The notes below the pieces were generated by a model. That model was given only the letters and a program-made list of their open reading frames with translations, made no database searches and was not told the DNA's origin. The position numbers and the translations under genes were made by a program. Positions 35,339-48,295 of a stretch of DNA of 64,000 bases are shown here, piece after piece (within the stretch, counting starts at the first letter, position 1; each line of letters starts with the position of its first letter). The stretch covers positions 90,055-154,054 of the forward strand of contig VWND01000042.1 of the NCBI GenBank assembly GCA_009599575.1, written 5' to 3'. This stretch comes from Blumeriella jaapii. Lineage: Eukaryota > Ascomycota > Leotiomycetes > Helotiales > Drepanopezizaceae.

Positions 35339-38300
35339 TATAATTGCGGCAAGCCCGGCCATTTCGCAAACGTTTGCCTCGACGCTAAATTTAATCGCAA
35401 AATCGCCGAAATAGCTATCGACGAAAAGCAAAACGATTTGTTAAAAAACTTTTAAGCCGTAGCAAAGATTTTTATTATAATAAAAAATTCGATTTATAAA
35501 AAAATTTAAAATTTAACCAGCGCTTTTTAATAAAAAAACGACAGTTTTTAATTTTTATAAAACTAATACGTAATAAATTATATATTAAAACATTTATATA
35601 TATCGATAGCGAAACTAATATTTTCGGTGCGATCAAAACTTTTTTAACGTATTAACTTTTTTAACGTTTCGGAATAAGTTTTATTCGGCTGCATAAGCCT
35701 ATTATATCTACCGGCTATAATAGCGAGCCGAGAAAACTTATTTTTTTTGCTATTTTTTTTTTTTACGATTAACCGACGTCGTATAAATTTTTCTTTTTTA
35801 ATTACAAACCTAGGCTTTACCGACGTTTTTATTAATCGCAAATTTTTATAACACTACGATTTAAAACAAGCGTATAGCCAAAAAAAAAACAAAATAAAAT
35901 AGCTATCCGATATACTTATTATTTTTTATTTCAACAAGCAGTTGTTCGTCGATTTTAATCAACGAAAAAAGCTTAAAATGCTTAGTCGCATATATTGAAA
36001 AAATGCAAACAAACGAAATAGCGTAATAAAAGCTTTATATACTTTTGCTAATATTTTTATAACGATCAAAAAAGCTTATTTAAGTTTTGAAACTAATAGA
36101 TCCTTTACGTTTATACGAAATCTTAAAAGCAGTTTGTATAAAATAAAAAAGTTTTTTATTAGCAGTTCTGAACCGACCAAACCGGTCTTTCCAATCGGGC
36201 CAATTGCTATTTTTTTTATTTTCAATTGTAATATCAGCTGTATTTTTTCGCTTTTGCATTCAGCGCTTTGCAAATACGTTACGAAAAGCGAACGCGAGCC
36301 GCGAAAAAAAAAAAGTTTTTATTATTTAACGATTATACGTTTATTATTTTTATATATAATATAAATAAAAAACGTTTTCGCCGCGCGAAAATCGTCGAAT
36401 CGAAAAAAATCATATAGCTCGCGGCAATAAAAAGCATTTCCGTTTTCGACGCTTTATAAGCCAAATATAACGATAACGTGGTTTTTATAAAAAAGCTTTT
36501 TCCAGCCTAATATTCGGAATTCGAAAAACTTTTTTATAAGCAAAAAAGCGACAAGCTCGCTTTTCGCCGCTCCGGTATAAATTACAAAATATATTTGGCC
36601 ACGGAAAATACGCTTTTTATAAAACTATTTAAACGTTTTACGAATAAACAGCTTACAAAAATCAAAAGCTATATTTTCGATAATTTATACAAAAGCTTTA
36701 TTAAATTTTTTAATACCTTTTTTGCCGCTCCGATTTTATTTATTAAAAAGTCAAACGGCTTTATACGCTTATATATTAATTATCGCAAACTTAACGACTT
36801 TACGAAAAATAATTCCTACTTTTTGCTTTTAATCGACGAAATATTGGCGCGAATTATTAAAGCTAAAATGTTTACGAAAATTAATATTTAATAAATATTT
36901 AATCGAATCCGAATATCCGAAAAATTTTAAAAACTAATCAGTTTTCGTATCCGATATAATATATACAAATATAAAATCTTTTCGTTCGACTTTATTAATA
37001 GGCCCGTTATATTTTAACGCTTTATTAATAATATTTTTATAAAATACTTAAATAATTTTTGCTCGGCGTATTTTAACGATATTTTTATTTACTTCGCGAA
37101 TAATTTAAAATATAAAATTTACGTTAAAAAGATCCTGTCGATTTTAAAAAAATACGATCTGGAAATTAATATTAAAAAATGCGAGTTTAATATTACGAAA
37201 ATTAAATTTTTAAATTTCGTTATTAATATTTAAAATATTAAAATAAACCCGGAAAAAATCGCTATTATTAAAAACTGGCAATATATAACGAATATACGAA
37301 GCGTGCAAAGTTTCTTAAGCTTTTGCAATTTTTATAAACGTTTTATAACCGGCTACAGCCGCATTTGCCGACTTTTCACTGCTTTCATAAGCAAAAACGT
37401 TTTTTTCGTATTCGAAAAAAAGCAGAAAAACGCATAAAAAACATTGCGTAAAGCTTTGCTAAATACTTTTATTTTATGTTATTACGATTTTTATAAGCAA
37501 ACGCGCTTGGAAACCGACTTTTTTAATAAAATAATAATTAGCGTATTATCGCAATTACAAAAAAATAATTTTTATTATCCGGTCGGTTTTTTTTTAAAAA
37601 TTATAATCGACGCCGAGCTTAATTATCCGATTTACGACAAAAAGCTTTTCGCTATTTTTCGTTTTTTTAAAAATTACAAGCCGGAATTATTAAGCGTTTA
37701 AAACGTATATATATACACCGATTATCGCGTTTTAAAATATTTTATAATAATTAAAAATCTTTCGGCCCGATAAACCCGATAAGCCGAGTTTTTCGCCGAT
37801 TTTTATTTTACAATTATATACCGGTCGGAAATTATTAATACGCTCGTTGAAATCTTTTTTCGCAAAAACCAAAATATTTTTTTATTAAAAGCACGATAGC
37901 GAACAGTTCGAAAGCAGCAAATGTTTTTAAACGATAAATTGAATTTTTAAATTTTTAAAAAAAAAGCTGCTAAAAGCATAATTACGCTAGCGCTTATAAA
38001 AATAGCTTTCGATAAACACGATAATAATAGCATTTTTTCCGAAAAAAACAGCGAAACCGAAAAAAATAAAATGCTTACAAAAAAACCCGCAAATTTAATT
38101 TCCGTAATCGTATATAATATGCATAATTATACAATTATAAACGATTTGTTATAAGCTAATAAAAACTTTTTTTTTCGAAGCGCAACGAATACAAGCTCGC
38201 AATTATAGTTTTAATTATTAATTGCGATAAAACAAATTGTTTTTTTAAAAAAGATTAATAATACTTTTAAAACTTTTCGAATTACGAACTTTTCTGATCC

Positions 38301-39480
38301 GATATATTTACGAACAGCTTTGCGTAGCATACGCTAAAATAAAAAAAATAAAGCTTTTGGTCGGTTGCAAATATTATTAAAAAGCTATAAAAGCAAATAT
38401 ATAGCAATACGTTTCGAATTATCGTTGTATACGAATAAAAACTAGGCGCGATAAAACCCCGGGCTTTTTAAAGCTTTTATTTATATTTAGCAGGTTTTAT
38501 TAATATTTAATAATAAATTTTACGAAGCTTTTATTAAACGAAAATGGTTACGATTTCGCTTTCGTAATAATAAATCGCTTGTTTAAAAAGCTTTTGTTAA
38601 TTTTTTGCTATAAAATTATTATAGCGAAAAAACTGGCAATTTTGTTTTTAATTTATTAAATACGTTATTTCGGCATGCCGGATTTAATTATTTCGGACCG
38701 AAAAACTTAATTCGTTTCGGTTTTTTAACAAAAACTCTGCCGCATATTAAAAACCAAAATCAAATTAATTATTACGTATAATTTTAATATCGATAAATAA
38801 ACCGAAATAATAAACTAATATATTAAGCAACGCTTCCGCTTTTTTTGCTTTTATTATTAAAATAATTAAAAACGCTTTTTATTTTTAATAAATATTGCAT
38901 AATTAATTTTATCGTACGAATCTTTCGGCAACGTTTTTCCTTTTCAAATTTTAAATAAATACGAAGCTCGCATATTCTAGAATATAAACAATCTTCGTCC
39001 TTTTCGCTCGGCCATCGAAAAGCTTAACCGCGACGAAGCTTTGCATTTGGCCTTTCGAGCTAAAAAAATTATAAAATACGCATAATCGTTTATTGCGCAA
39101 TAACAAGCCAAAATAAAACGCTTCGCTAATTTGCATAAACGACCGGTAAATTAAAATATAAACGACGAAATATTAATAAATATTAAAAATTAAAAACTCG
39201 ATCGATTTTTCCGAAAGCTTTTAAATAAATAATACGACCTAATTAAAATCGTCGATAAAATAAAAAAAAATTGAAAGTTTAATTTTTTCGCAGATTAGTT
39301 AATTCATTTAATTTTCCATTTATATTCGCTCCGAAAGCATATCAGCAACTTTTTATTTGGCTAACGCCGCCGAACCAGCCTTTATTTAATTATTTTCTAA
39401 ACAAACGGAATACAAAATCGAAAAAATAATAAATTCGAAATTGCATAAAAAAATATTATAATACTAAGTTAATTAAAAAA
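35339..39480 (+). pseudogene. gag-pol relic of element 2
   Basis: The zinc knuckle lies near 35339-35385 (YNCGKPGHFANVCLD, first Cys changed to Tyr by TGT to TAT). The RT is at 36595-37260 (APILFIKKSNGFIRLYINYRKLN; the catalytic motif reads YFND near 37075, with Asp changed to Asn). RNase H is at 37444-37701 (ELNYPIYDKKLFAIFRFFK). The integrase core is near 38670 (HGMPDLIISDRK). Stop codons break every frame. Confidence 0.82.
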
Positions 39481-39704
39481 GCGCTGATAAAAATCTCGAA
39501 TAATACTTTTATTCTGACGCTATAACGGCCTTCTATATTTTTTAAGCATTCCACCGATCGCATTTCATCGCCAAAAGCTTTTTACGAACGTTTTTCGCAT
39601 AGTTGCAAGCTTATAACAAAAGCAGGGAAAATTATATTAAATTAAAGGACGATAGACCTATAATCGCAATTGCGCGGACGCAGTTTTTCGGAGGAAGGGG
39701 GTAG

Positions 39705-39992
39705 TGTTACGATCCTGGCCTGGCTACTAATAGTTGCTAGTAATAGTTGCTAATGGTAATTGCCAATGGTATGGTTGCCAGTGGTATGATTGCTGGTGGT
39801 GTTGGATTAAGGTTTGGGCACGGACCATCTCGGCCACTAGGCCTCGCGCTAAGTCACGTGATCCACAAGCGCAACCCATTATATATAAAGTTCGCGACCC
39901 CGAGCATTTTAGCTCGGTGTTTTTTTTTTAATTTACATGCGTACCTTTTGGTCCATATCACCTTTCTGATCACCCTCAAGCTAGCTGTGACA
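39705..39992 (+). repeat. 3' LTR of element 2 (long form, 288 bp)
   Basis: TGTTACGATCCTGG...GCTGTGACA. Better preserved than the 5' LTR. It carries an internal cluster of degenerate 13-15 bp tandem units of the type RTTGCYARTGGTATG (39725-39805) and additional sequence that are absent from the 5' LTR. Confidence 0.9.
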
Positions 39993-39997
39993 GCCAA

Positions 39998-40179
39998 ACG
40001 GAACGTTAAAATCAAGTTTTAAAATTCTACTTTCGTACGTATTGCGATTATCGACAAAACGATTAGGCTACGAAGCTTGTTTTAGCCGAGTTTACGTATA
40101 ATAATTCGATATACGCTTTTACGAATTTTATTTTCTTTCGCATATTATACGGCTTTTATTCAGAATTTGGCAGCAACGT
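39998..40179 (+). mobile_element. Copy A, second fragment (integrase)
   Basis: Continues copy A exactly where element 2 interrupted it: ACGAAGCTTGTTTTAGCC... and TATACGGCTTTTATTCAG match the reverse complement of copy B at about 59270-59430. Homology stops abruptly at AGCAACGT (40179), where the next insertion starts with TGTAAAACGG. The 3' remainder of copy A and its 3' LTR are not found in the window. Confidence 0.88.
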
Positions 40180-42050
40180 TGTAAAACGGTGATACCTTGT
40201 ATTGATAGGAGTTGGTAGTTTTAGCTATGGTCGAGGCATGGACCTCTCCGAGACCCCCTGCCACTGACTATTTTTAACAGGTATAAAAGCAAAGCATTCC
40301 CTTAAATAATACCATAGGCACGCAGTTTAATTTATACCTTCATTTATTTTTCTTTTCTTTTCTTTAGTTTTTTCTAGGAATTCCCTAGACTATTTTACTT
40401 ACCGATATATGGCCGTATTAATTTGGTTTTCCTATTTATTTTTACATTTGGTAATTTACGCAAAGATTTAAACTTCGGTATTTCGTTTTTATATATTCGC
40501 CGATGCATTTTTTAAATTCGCAATTAAAATCGACTTCGATATTTCGTTATTACGGTTTAAAAGACTTTTTATATAATATTATTCGCAGCTGTATTATATA
40601 AAAAACTTTTAATAGCTTTTCCTATTTTGCGTATAATTATTAAATTATAAAAATGCAATATATTTTAGAAACGTTTAAAATTACGGTCAGGCAATTTTGA
40701 ACCGTGCGAAATTCGAAGCTCGAAAATCGCTTTTTTATTTAAAAATAACAAATCGAATATTAATTCGTACGCTTCGACCGCTGCGCTCGGCTTTTCTGAA
40801 TTAGATTTCTTTTGGTCAAACGCTTGGCGAAAACTCAATCTTTTAATCTTACGCTTTATGATTATGGCAATTACAATTTGCGGCTTTTTATTAAAAGTAG
40901 TAAAAAAATGGTTGTACGTGTATTAGCCTGAGCCACGGAATATCGAAACCGTAGATTATATAGCAATATTATATTAATTTAATTAATTTATTAAAAAATA
41001 AGTTTTTTAATATATTATTTAAATATCTGGACGCAATTTTATTTTATTTAATTCTTTTAAAAAATACAAAAACCTTTTTGATAGCTTTTCTATTAAAAAC
41101 GATTTTTTTTATATTGAAAACCTTTAATTTGCAATTCTAGAAAACATTTATTTATTTAATTTAAATTTTACCAACATTTTTACTAATACTATAAATAACG
41201 ACGCTTTTCGTTTTTTTATGCGAGGCCGTATGCTTTTTCCTGGCTCCTCTGGTGCATTTTTATTCAGCGGCGCTAATATTACCGATTTTATCGAGAAATA
41301 TAAAAAAACCTGTAAAGATTTCGGAATTTTTAAAACTGAAATATTCGATAAACTTTTTCGCTATTATAATTTAATTACTAAAGATATTATTAAATCGATA
41401 AATAAATAAAAGATTATTAGGGCTCGAGATTGGCGTAAGCTAGTTAATACTTTGAAATCGGAATTTCGAAACCACGATCGCTAGCAAATTCGCGATATTA
41501 TCGCTTTTTTTAAATAATTTATTATGATAATTCGCTAAGCCAAAGAATTCAAAGCTTATTGTCGTATTTATACGAAAGTTTTTAACGTTTTCGTTAACAA
41601 AAAAGTTTTAAGCGAAATCGAGCAAAAAAGGTTGTTTTTATTTGGCTTTTTAATTAGCATTCGCAACAAAACCATTAAGCATTTTAAGATTAATAAATAA
41701 AACTTTGAAATTTTCGATTAATATTTTAAATTTGTAAAATTCGTTTTTAAATAAAACTAAAGCGAACGTATTATCGAAGCTATAAATTAAAAGAAATCTT
41801 TTTTATTTATTTATAAAAAAGACGTGAAAGCTTTAATGCAGAAACATGCCCAGCTATTAAAAGTTACCGAAATCGCCAAAAAATAATTAATTATTATATT
41901 ATTTAATTGTTTTGCAAAACTTATTAGCTTGGAAAAGCTTGATAAAAATATCGAAACTTTCGTATTAAAATTTACCGATATTAAAATTCAAAGATTTCAA
42001 AGCAAAATCGAAGGTTTTATATAATAGCAGAAAAAACTTTTTTACGTTAA
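40180..42050 (+). mobile_element. Element 4, gypsy-type retrotransposon (5' part)
   Basis: Starts TGTAAAACGGTGATACCTTG, probably its 5' LTR, directly after the copy A sequence AACGT. The first 260 bp have almost normal composition, with intact-looking words (GAGGCATGGACCTCTCCG), then AT-rich decay begins. The gag relic follows. The element is interrupted at 42056 by element 3 and resumes at 50115. No matching 3' LTR was seen. Confidence 0.75.
41218..42050 (+). pseudogene. gag relic of element 4
   Basis: A 63-codon open piece (41218-41409: FPGSSGAFLFSGANITDFI..) followed in frame by RIP-broken sequence (ARDWRKLVNTLKSEF.., then EFKAYCRIYTKVFNV.. and EIEQKRLFLFGFLIS..). The FSGxNxTDFIExY pattern and the following helices resemble capsid regions of fungal gypsy elements. 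The end is cut by element 3. Confidence 0.72.
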
Positions 42051-42055
42051 CTCGG

Positions 42056-42228
42056 TGTCAGGGATGCGAACGAGCAGAAGGTTCGTAGATGAATTGCATT
42101 AATTACGAAGTTCTAAATTAGAAATATCGCGAAGTCTAAAATACAATATATGCGGGCTCCGATATCACGTAATAACAACGTAACCTTCGGACCACGTGAC
42201 CAACGAACTGACGTCTTATCCTTTCATA
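42056..42228 (-). repeat. 3' LTR of element 3
   Basis: 173 bp, plus-strand start TGTCAGGGATGCGAACGAGC, end CTTTCATA. It contains CACGTGACCAACGAACTGACG, shared with the other LTR. Confidence 0.88.
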
Positions 42229-42699
42229 TATAATCCTTCTTTTCATTTTTTCATTTAATTTTTTTATCGTCGGAATTTACTTTTATAAATCGAGCTTCGT
42301 TCGCGAAGCGTTTTTGTAAACGAGTACGAGGTTCAGCTGGAATAATAGGAAAAATAATAAAAAAAACAAGCTTTTTTAATTTCGGAAGCAAAACAACTGG
42401 TTCTTTTGTAATAAAAAAGAAATTAGTAACAGTCTTTTTATGTTTGATAACGGTTATAAAAGCTTTTTTTAATAATAAAAGCTCGTTTTCGTTATTCGTC
42501 GATTTAACACGTTTCTTATTAGCAATTCTGATTTTAATTAATTTTGCTTTAGTCGGATAAGGTTTTTAAAAAAAACGTATAGCGAATTCAATTATAAAAT
42601 TGTATGCGTTAATAAAGTTTTTTAATAATTTTTAAAATTGATTTTCGGCGTTATAGCCGCGCTATTATATAAAATAAAAAAAGTTGAAATTTCGTTTAA

Positions 42700-45600
42700 A
42701 ATCGAAAATAGCGTTTATAACTTATAGCAAGCTGCCGTCGGCGTCGATAAAACAGATAGTAAAAAAAGGTTTTTCTGCTTTGGAAAAAGGTCGTTATAAG
42801 CAGGTTTAAGCAAATTAATATAAAAAACGAGGTGTAATAATTCTTGCTCGAAAAATAGTTTTAATTTATAACTGTAAAAGCTTAAAACTTCGGCGATTTT
42901 ATAAAAATTGTAAAACTTATTATCGAGCTTTTTAATTAGTCTAATAGAAATAATATTGCGCTTATTAAGAAACACGCTACTTTTCATTCGGTAAGCAGAA
43001 GCTGATTAGCGGTATCGGTTAAAATAATGTTTTTAATCGGCCAGCGCTAAAATTAAATTCGTACGTAATAATAATTTTATTTTTTTTATTTTATTTGCAA
43101 AATCGTTTTTTTTCGCGTTTGCCATTTGTAACGTGCGAAAAGTCGAGGTTAAAATAGGTTTGGGTAGAAAAAAGCTTAATCGGAAGTGAAAGCTTTTATT
43201 GGCGTAAAAAGAAAAGACTCCGGTAAAAGCGTTTACAGCGTTATTTACTGCGAATTCGGCTAGAAAAAACCAGTTTTTCTAGTTTTTTTAAGCGTATTTA
43301 ATAAATTGTCTTAGATAAAAAAGTAAATAAGCGTTTGCGTTTTCGGTTTGGCCATTTGTTTCGGAATAAAAGCTGGTGAATAGCGTAATATTAGTTTCGA
43401 AACGGTGATTAATAGTTTTTCAGAATTGTAAAACGAATAAAAAGCTTCGGTCTGAAATTATAAAATCGGAAAAACTATATAAACGCCAGATATTTTTACA
43501 AAACAGCTTAGCTAGATCTAACGCTTTTATAACTAAATAGCAAGCTGTATAATATCGTTTTTTAATAAAACGATATATTATTATTATAATTAGATTATTT
43601 CGACTTTTGTGCTTTTTTATAAGAAAGGGACCTATAAAATCGACTGATATATAGCTCTAACGGCGTAAAAAAATAGACAAAGGTTTAAAAAGTTTTTAAT
43701 AACGTTGATTAATGCTTGTATTGCGAAAACAGCCGTTGCAATTACGCACAAATTTTTTATAATTTTCAAAAATCAATAGCCAGTAATAATTTCTGTTAAT
43801 AATTTCGTACAATTTATTTTTTCCGGAATAGCCTGTTTTTATTAAATTATAGGCCATTTGCAAAAGCCAGATGCGAATAAAAATATTCAAACTCGATATA
43901 TTTAAAATATATAATCGGTTTCGAAAATACAATTTGTTATTACGTATAAAATATTCGAAAAGTTATAAGTTTTTTAATTTCGGAATACTTTTTGGTTTAA
44001 GCATTTCTTTTTTAATAACAATTTATAATTTGTTAATAAAATAATATTTGTTTAATAATCGTAAAAGCTTTTCGTTGTCTGCCTCGGGTATTTGTTTAAA
44101 TAAGGCTGGAAAAGCGTTTATTTCAGTTAAATAATGCTTTTTAAAAAAAACTTGATTTTGGAACTGGATTTTTTCGTTTAAAAAGTTTTGGAAAAAATTT
44201 TAAAAACGTCGAGTTAAAAAATCAAGTTTGCTATTTTGTTTTTCAGATTTGAATATAATTACGAAATCAAAACCAGCTAAAAACTCGCTTCAGCGTATTT
44301 AACGTCGGTTAAATTGTTTGATTATTATGAAATATTCCAGGTTTCGATAGTTTGTAAATATACGAATTGGATAGGCAGCTTTTTGTAATTCGGCTCGCTA
44401 ACTTTCGAAGCAACGTATAATAACGAAAAGTTTTTTATTATAAATCTCGTAGTTATACTCGGCTAAATCGAACTTTTTCGATATAAAAGCGATTAAATAA
44501 AATACTTCTGCGTCGTTTTTTTAAAAAAAAATCCCTGAAAAAACGTAGTCAAAAGCGTCAATTTCAACAAATATTTTTTTGTTAAAATTAAAATGAAACA
44601 ACGTAGATGCAATCGTAAAAGCTGATTTGAGAAATTCGAAAGTTTTAATATAATTATTATTAAAGTCTTATTTAATATTTTTTTTCGTTAGATTTACCAA
44701 AGGGGTGACGATACGAAAAAAACCTTTGATAAAACGTCGGTAAAAATTTGCAAAACCTAAAAACGCTTATACGTTTTTAACGTTAAAAAAAGGGGTTCCA
44801 GCTAATAATAGCTTTTAATTTTTTAAAATTTATTTTGATTTTAATAATAAAAATAATTATTTTTAAATAAACGATTTTTTAAATTTCAAATTCGCATTTT
44901 TTTATATTCAATTACAAGCTAGCGTCGGAAAAAGCTTGAAAAACGAAATTAACGTGTTTTTTATATTTTTAAAAATCGTTTGAATAAATTAAAATATCGT
45001 TTATATAAGCTATGCAAAAAATATCTAAATAAAATCGTAAAATATCGTTTATACGAAATTGAAAAATAGCAGGAGCGTTGCATAAACCGAAAAGCATAAT
45101 CAACGATTCGAATAAACCGTATTTTGTATTAAACGCAATAAGCCATTTATAGCCTTTTTTTATTCGAATTTTGTTAAAAACGGCAAAAACGTTAAATTTA
45201 ATATAAAATTTCGCTTTGCTTAATCGAAAAAGTATTTTTTAAACTAATAGCAAAAGATACCGGTTTTTGATTATTATAGCGTTAAAAGTTTTATAATCGA
45301 CGCAAAAACGTAATTCGTCTTTTGGCTTTTTTACAAATAAAACTAAAAAAGCGGCGAAAAAAAAACTAGCTCGAATTCAGCCTTTCTCGAGGTTTTTCTT
45401 CAAAAACTTACGTAAAACTTAAAATTCGTTAATTAATATATTATATAAAAAACCGTATAAAAGTACTGCGTTAAAACGAAGTTTTATCGTATAATTAACG
45501 CTTTTTTATAAAGCGCAAGTTTATCAATTTTAATAAAATCGAAAGCAGCTAAATAATAATAATAATATTAAAAGAATTTTATTCGGAAGTCGACTGGTGA

Positions 45601-46520
45601 TTTAATTTAAAAAGCCAAACGAATATCTTTTAAAAAAGCTTTAGCGAAGTAAAATTCAGCTAATAAATGTTGTCGTTCAGCTTAAAAAAGTTTTTGTAAT
45701 AACTGGTTTACTTTTGATGATGCGGAATTAGGATCGTTTTTAATTATAGCGCCGAGTTTTTATAAACGTTGGTCGATTTCGTATAATAAAGCTGAAAATA
45801 CCTCGACTTCGGACTGAAAAAACAATATATTAAAAGCAGCAGCTTTTGTACGGCGAAAAAAAGCTGATTAAACGATTAACTTATAAAAATAGCGTTTTTA
45901 AACTAAGCCTAAAACAACTAATTAATAAAAGTTTTGGGATAAACAGTTCGAACGGCATAAATCTGAATTGAAGCAAAAAATATTCGTAATTTAATTAATA
46001 TAAAAATTGTATATTCTAAATCAAAGTTTGCTTAAAATAAAGTCGTATTTCCCAAATGTTATAATAAAAGCTGTAATTCGTTCGGTATAATAGGCGATAT
46101 TAATTTAAAAAAAGACTTAATAAATAACGTCGCCGTAAATAAAAAAACGTCCGTTAACTACGGTAAATTTACGTAAATTAGTAAGTAAAACAAAAGTTAA
46201 TTCGTAATATTATACGAAAACATAATTAATAAAATTATCGGTAGCTCCGGAATCGTTCAAAAAGTAAATTTTGATATATATATTATTAGCAGTTATAATA
46301 TAAAATAATATTAAATATAATTCCGGAACGCTATTTAAAACAAATAATTTCAATTTATTTTTCAAAAGTTTTTAATAATAATAATTATTAAAAATAATCA
46401 ATTTCCCGATTTTTTTGCTTCGGCTTTAGCTTTTTTAACCCAAAGAAAATCGGGGCAATTAGCAGCTCGGTGTTTATCGCTAGCGCATTATAAGCAAAGA
46501 TTATTAGCAAAAAGATAAGT
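42700..46520 (-). pseudogene. pol and gag 3' relic of element 3
   Basis: Read on the minus strand. The CCHC zinc knuckle is near 46500-46440 (C-L-stop-C-A-S-D-K-H-R-A-A-N-C, then PDFLWVKKAKAEAKKSG). The RT is at about 45400-44900 with AYINDILIYSN near 45010, where YIDD has become YIND. RNase H is near 44600-44300. The integrase H2C2 domain is at 43932-43696 (RIWLLQMAYN..GKNKLYEIINRNYYWLLIF..FVRNCNGC). The integrase C-terminus is at 42987-42715 (IRLIKKLDNKFYNFYKI...LLHLVFYINLLKPAYND). Stops are of the RIP type. Confidence 0.82.
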
Positions 46521-47830
46521 TCGGCGAGCTAGCTTTTCGGCGTCACCGATTAAGCGTTTGTTTTTTGTTATATTAGCTGCGGTTTATATAATTGCTTTGG
46601 TTTGGATAGCGTTAAGATTTATAAAATCGCTTTAAATAATAATCGTAATAACAGTCTTAAATATAAAAGCGAAAAAAGTGATTCCCGTATTGCGGCTTTC
46701 GGTTTTATAATAATTAAAATTTAATTATCGAAAAACGGTATCGGTTTCGCGCATTTAAACGCAAAAACCAATAAAATCGGTTTTTAAATCGAAAAAGTTA
46801 ATATACGACAAACGAGTGATTATATTAAAATAAAAAACTTCGCGCAAAATAGCGATAGCGGCTTTGTTATTAAACTTAATATAACTTTTAATTTTCAGCC
46901 AAAAAAAAAAAAAAAAAAAAATAAAAGTTGATTACTTTATTTAAAAAACAAATTTTTTTTAAATACATTTGCTTATTAATTAAAAACATCGAACGATTAT
47001 TAAAAAATTTGAATTATTTTTGCAATAGTCAAATAGGAAAAAATGCCGTTCGTACGTAAACTTTTTTGTAAAACGCTTTTGGCTGTATCGGAAAAGCGGA
47101 AAAAAAAGTAATTTATACGATTTTGTTCGGTCGCATATCAGTTTTAATTAAAACGAAGTTTTAAAATTATATTTTAAAAAAAGATAGTAAAATGCTTCGT
47201 AACGTTGCCGGTGCTATCCGAACCTATGAATTTATCGGGGTCGGAAAAAGCAAATGTTTTTTTTTTTGCGTTTAAAATGCTCGGTATATTTTAATTAATA
47301 AAAGCTTATCTTCGGAAATTGGCAAGCTCGGCTTCGCGGTTTTAAATTATTTTTTCTTAAAAAGCTTTTTCTTTCTAATATTATACCGTCTAAACATCCA
47401 GCTTTTAAGCGAAATTATTTAGTTTAATCTTAAATAATATTATTACATCGTTCTGTTTTACCGCGTAAGCGAAAATATCGAGAATTTCTCGAAAGCAGGC
47501 TTCCGTATTAGCGATCAGAGCGGCGACGATTTGGTCGGAGTATTCAAAATGTCCTAAAATAAAGCAATTGAAGGGTTCCGACAAATTAAAATAGTCCGAT
47601 ATAATTCGTTAAAAAAAAAGCGTAAAATGTATTTTGTTTCGGAATGTAAGCAGAAGCAAAACGGGGTTTTTTAAATATAAGTCTTATATTAAAAAAAATT
47701 ATCGTTTCGTAGTTTCGTATCGTAAAAGTTATTTTTAAAAAGTCGTAAAAATTGTTATCGCAATAAAATTTGTTGATTTTCTGTATGCGCAAAAGCAGAA
47801 CAAAGTTGGCAGGCCTTTTCAGCTCGAAGG
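46520..47830 (-). pseudogene. gag relic of element 3
   Basis: Minus-strand sequence between the repeat island and the zinc knuckle. A 68-codon piece (47792-47586: MRIQKINKFYCDNNFYDFLKIT...) and broken continuations are compatible with a capsid region by position; sequence similarity is weak. Confidence 0.5.
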
Positions 47831-47882
47831 TTGAAATAAAAATATCAAAAAGGTTTGGTACCGTACGGCTTATCTAGGGTCG

Positions 47883-48175
47883 GATCACAACCGATTATAC
47901 CCGGTTGCAAAACCGGGTATACACCGATTGTAATCGGTTTCAAAACCGATTATACACCGATTATAACCGGTTTTAATTCGATTATAATCGATTATAATCG
48001 GTTTTAAAACCGATTGTAATCGGTGTATAATCGGTTTTAAAACCGGATATAATCGGTTGCTAATCGGTGTCAATACCGAAGTGGCGCGGTTTACTCTTAC
48101 ATCGATATAACGATTTAACACCGAGTATAATCGGTGTTAACACCGATTACTACTCGGTGTTAACACCGAAACAAA
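47883..48175. repeat. Palindromic ACCGATTATAATCGGT repeat array
   Basis: Dozens of copies of short inverted half-sites AACCGATTAT / ATAATCGGTT and later CACCGAGTATAATCGGTG / CACCGATTACTACTCGGTG are packed head to head. Nearly every unit is its own reverse complement, so the DNA could fold into many small hairpins. A related short cluster occurs at 49826-49905 (ACTCGGAGTTAA...ACTCGGTGTTAA), on the other side of the minisatellite. Confidence 0.85.
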
Positions 48176-48295
48176 TCTATACAATTAAATTAAATCGATA
48201 TTTAATATATACCAAATCTTTCGAATTTAAATTAAAATTTTTATATTAAACTACGTTTATTTAATACTACATTTAATAATATTTTCGCTAATATT

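Larger units (their letters stand above)
33664..39992 (+). mobile_element. Element 2, Ty3/gypsy LTR retrotransposon nested in copy A
   Basis: Complete but decayed element of about 6.3 kb inserted in the integrase gene of copy A. Flanked by the 5-bp target duplication GCCAA (33659-33663 and 39993-39997). Removing the element restores the copy A sequence as judged from copy B (TCGATAGCCAAACG). It has LTRs at 33664-33832 and 39705-39992 and a polypurine tract GGAGGAAGGGGGTAG just before the 3' LTR (about 39690-39704). Confidence 0.93.

Noticed and set aside
47883..48175. CRISPR-like repeat pattern
   Set aside because: Repeats are irregular palindromes without constant spacers, and the host is a fungus.
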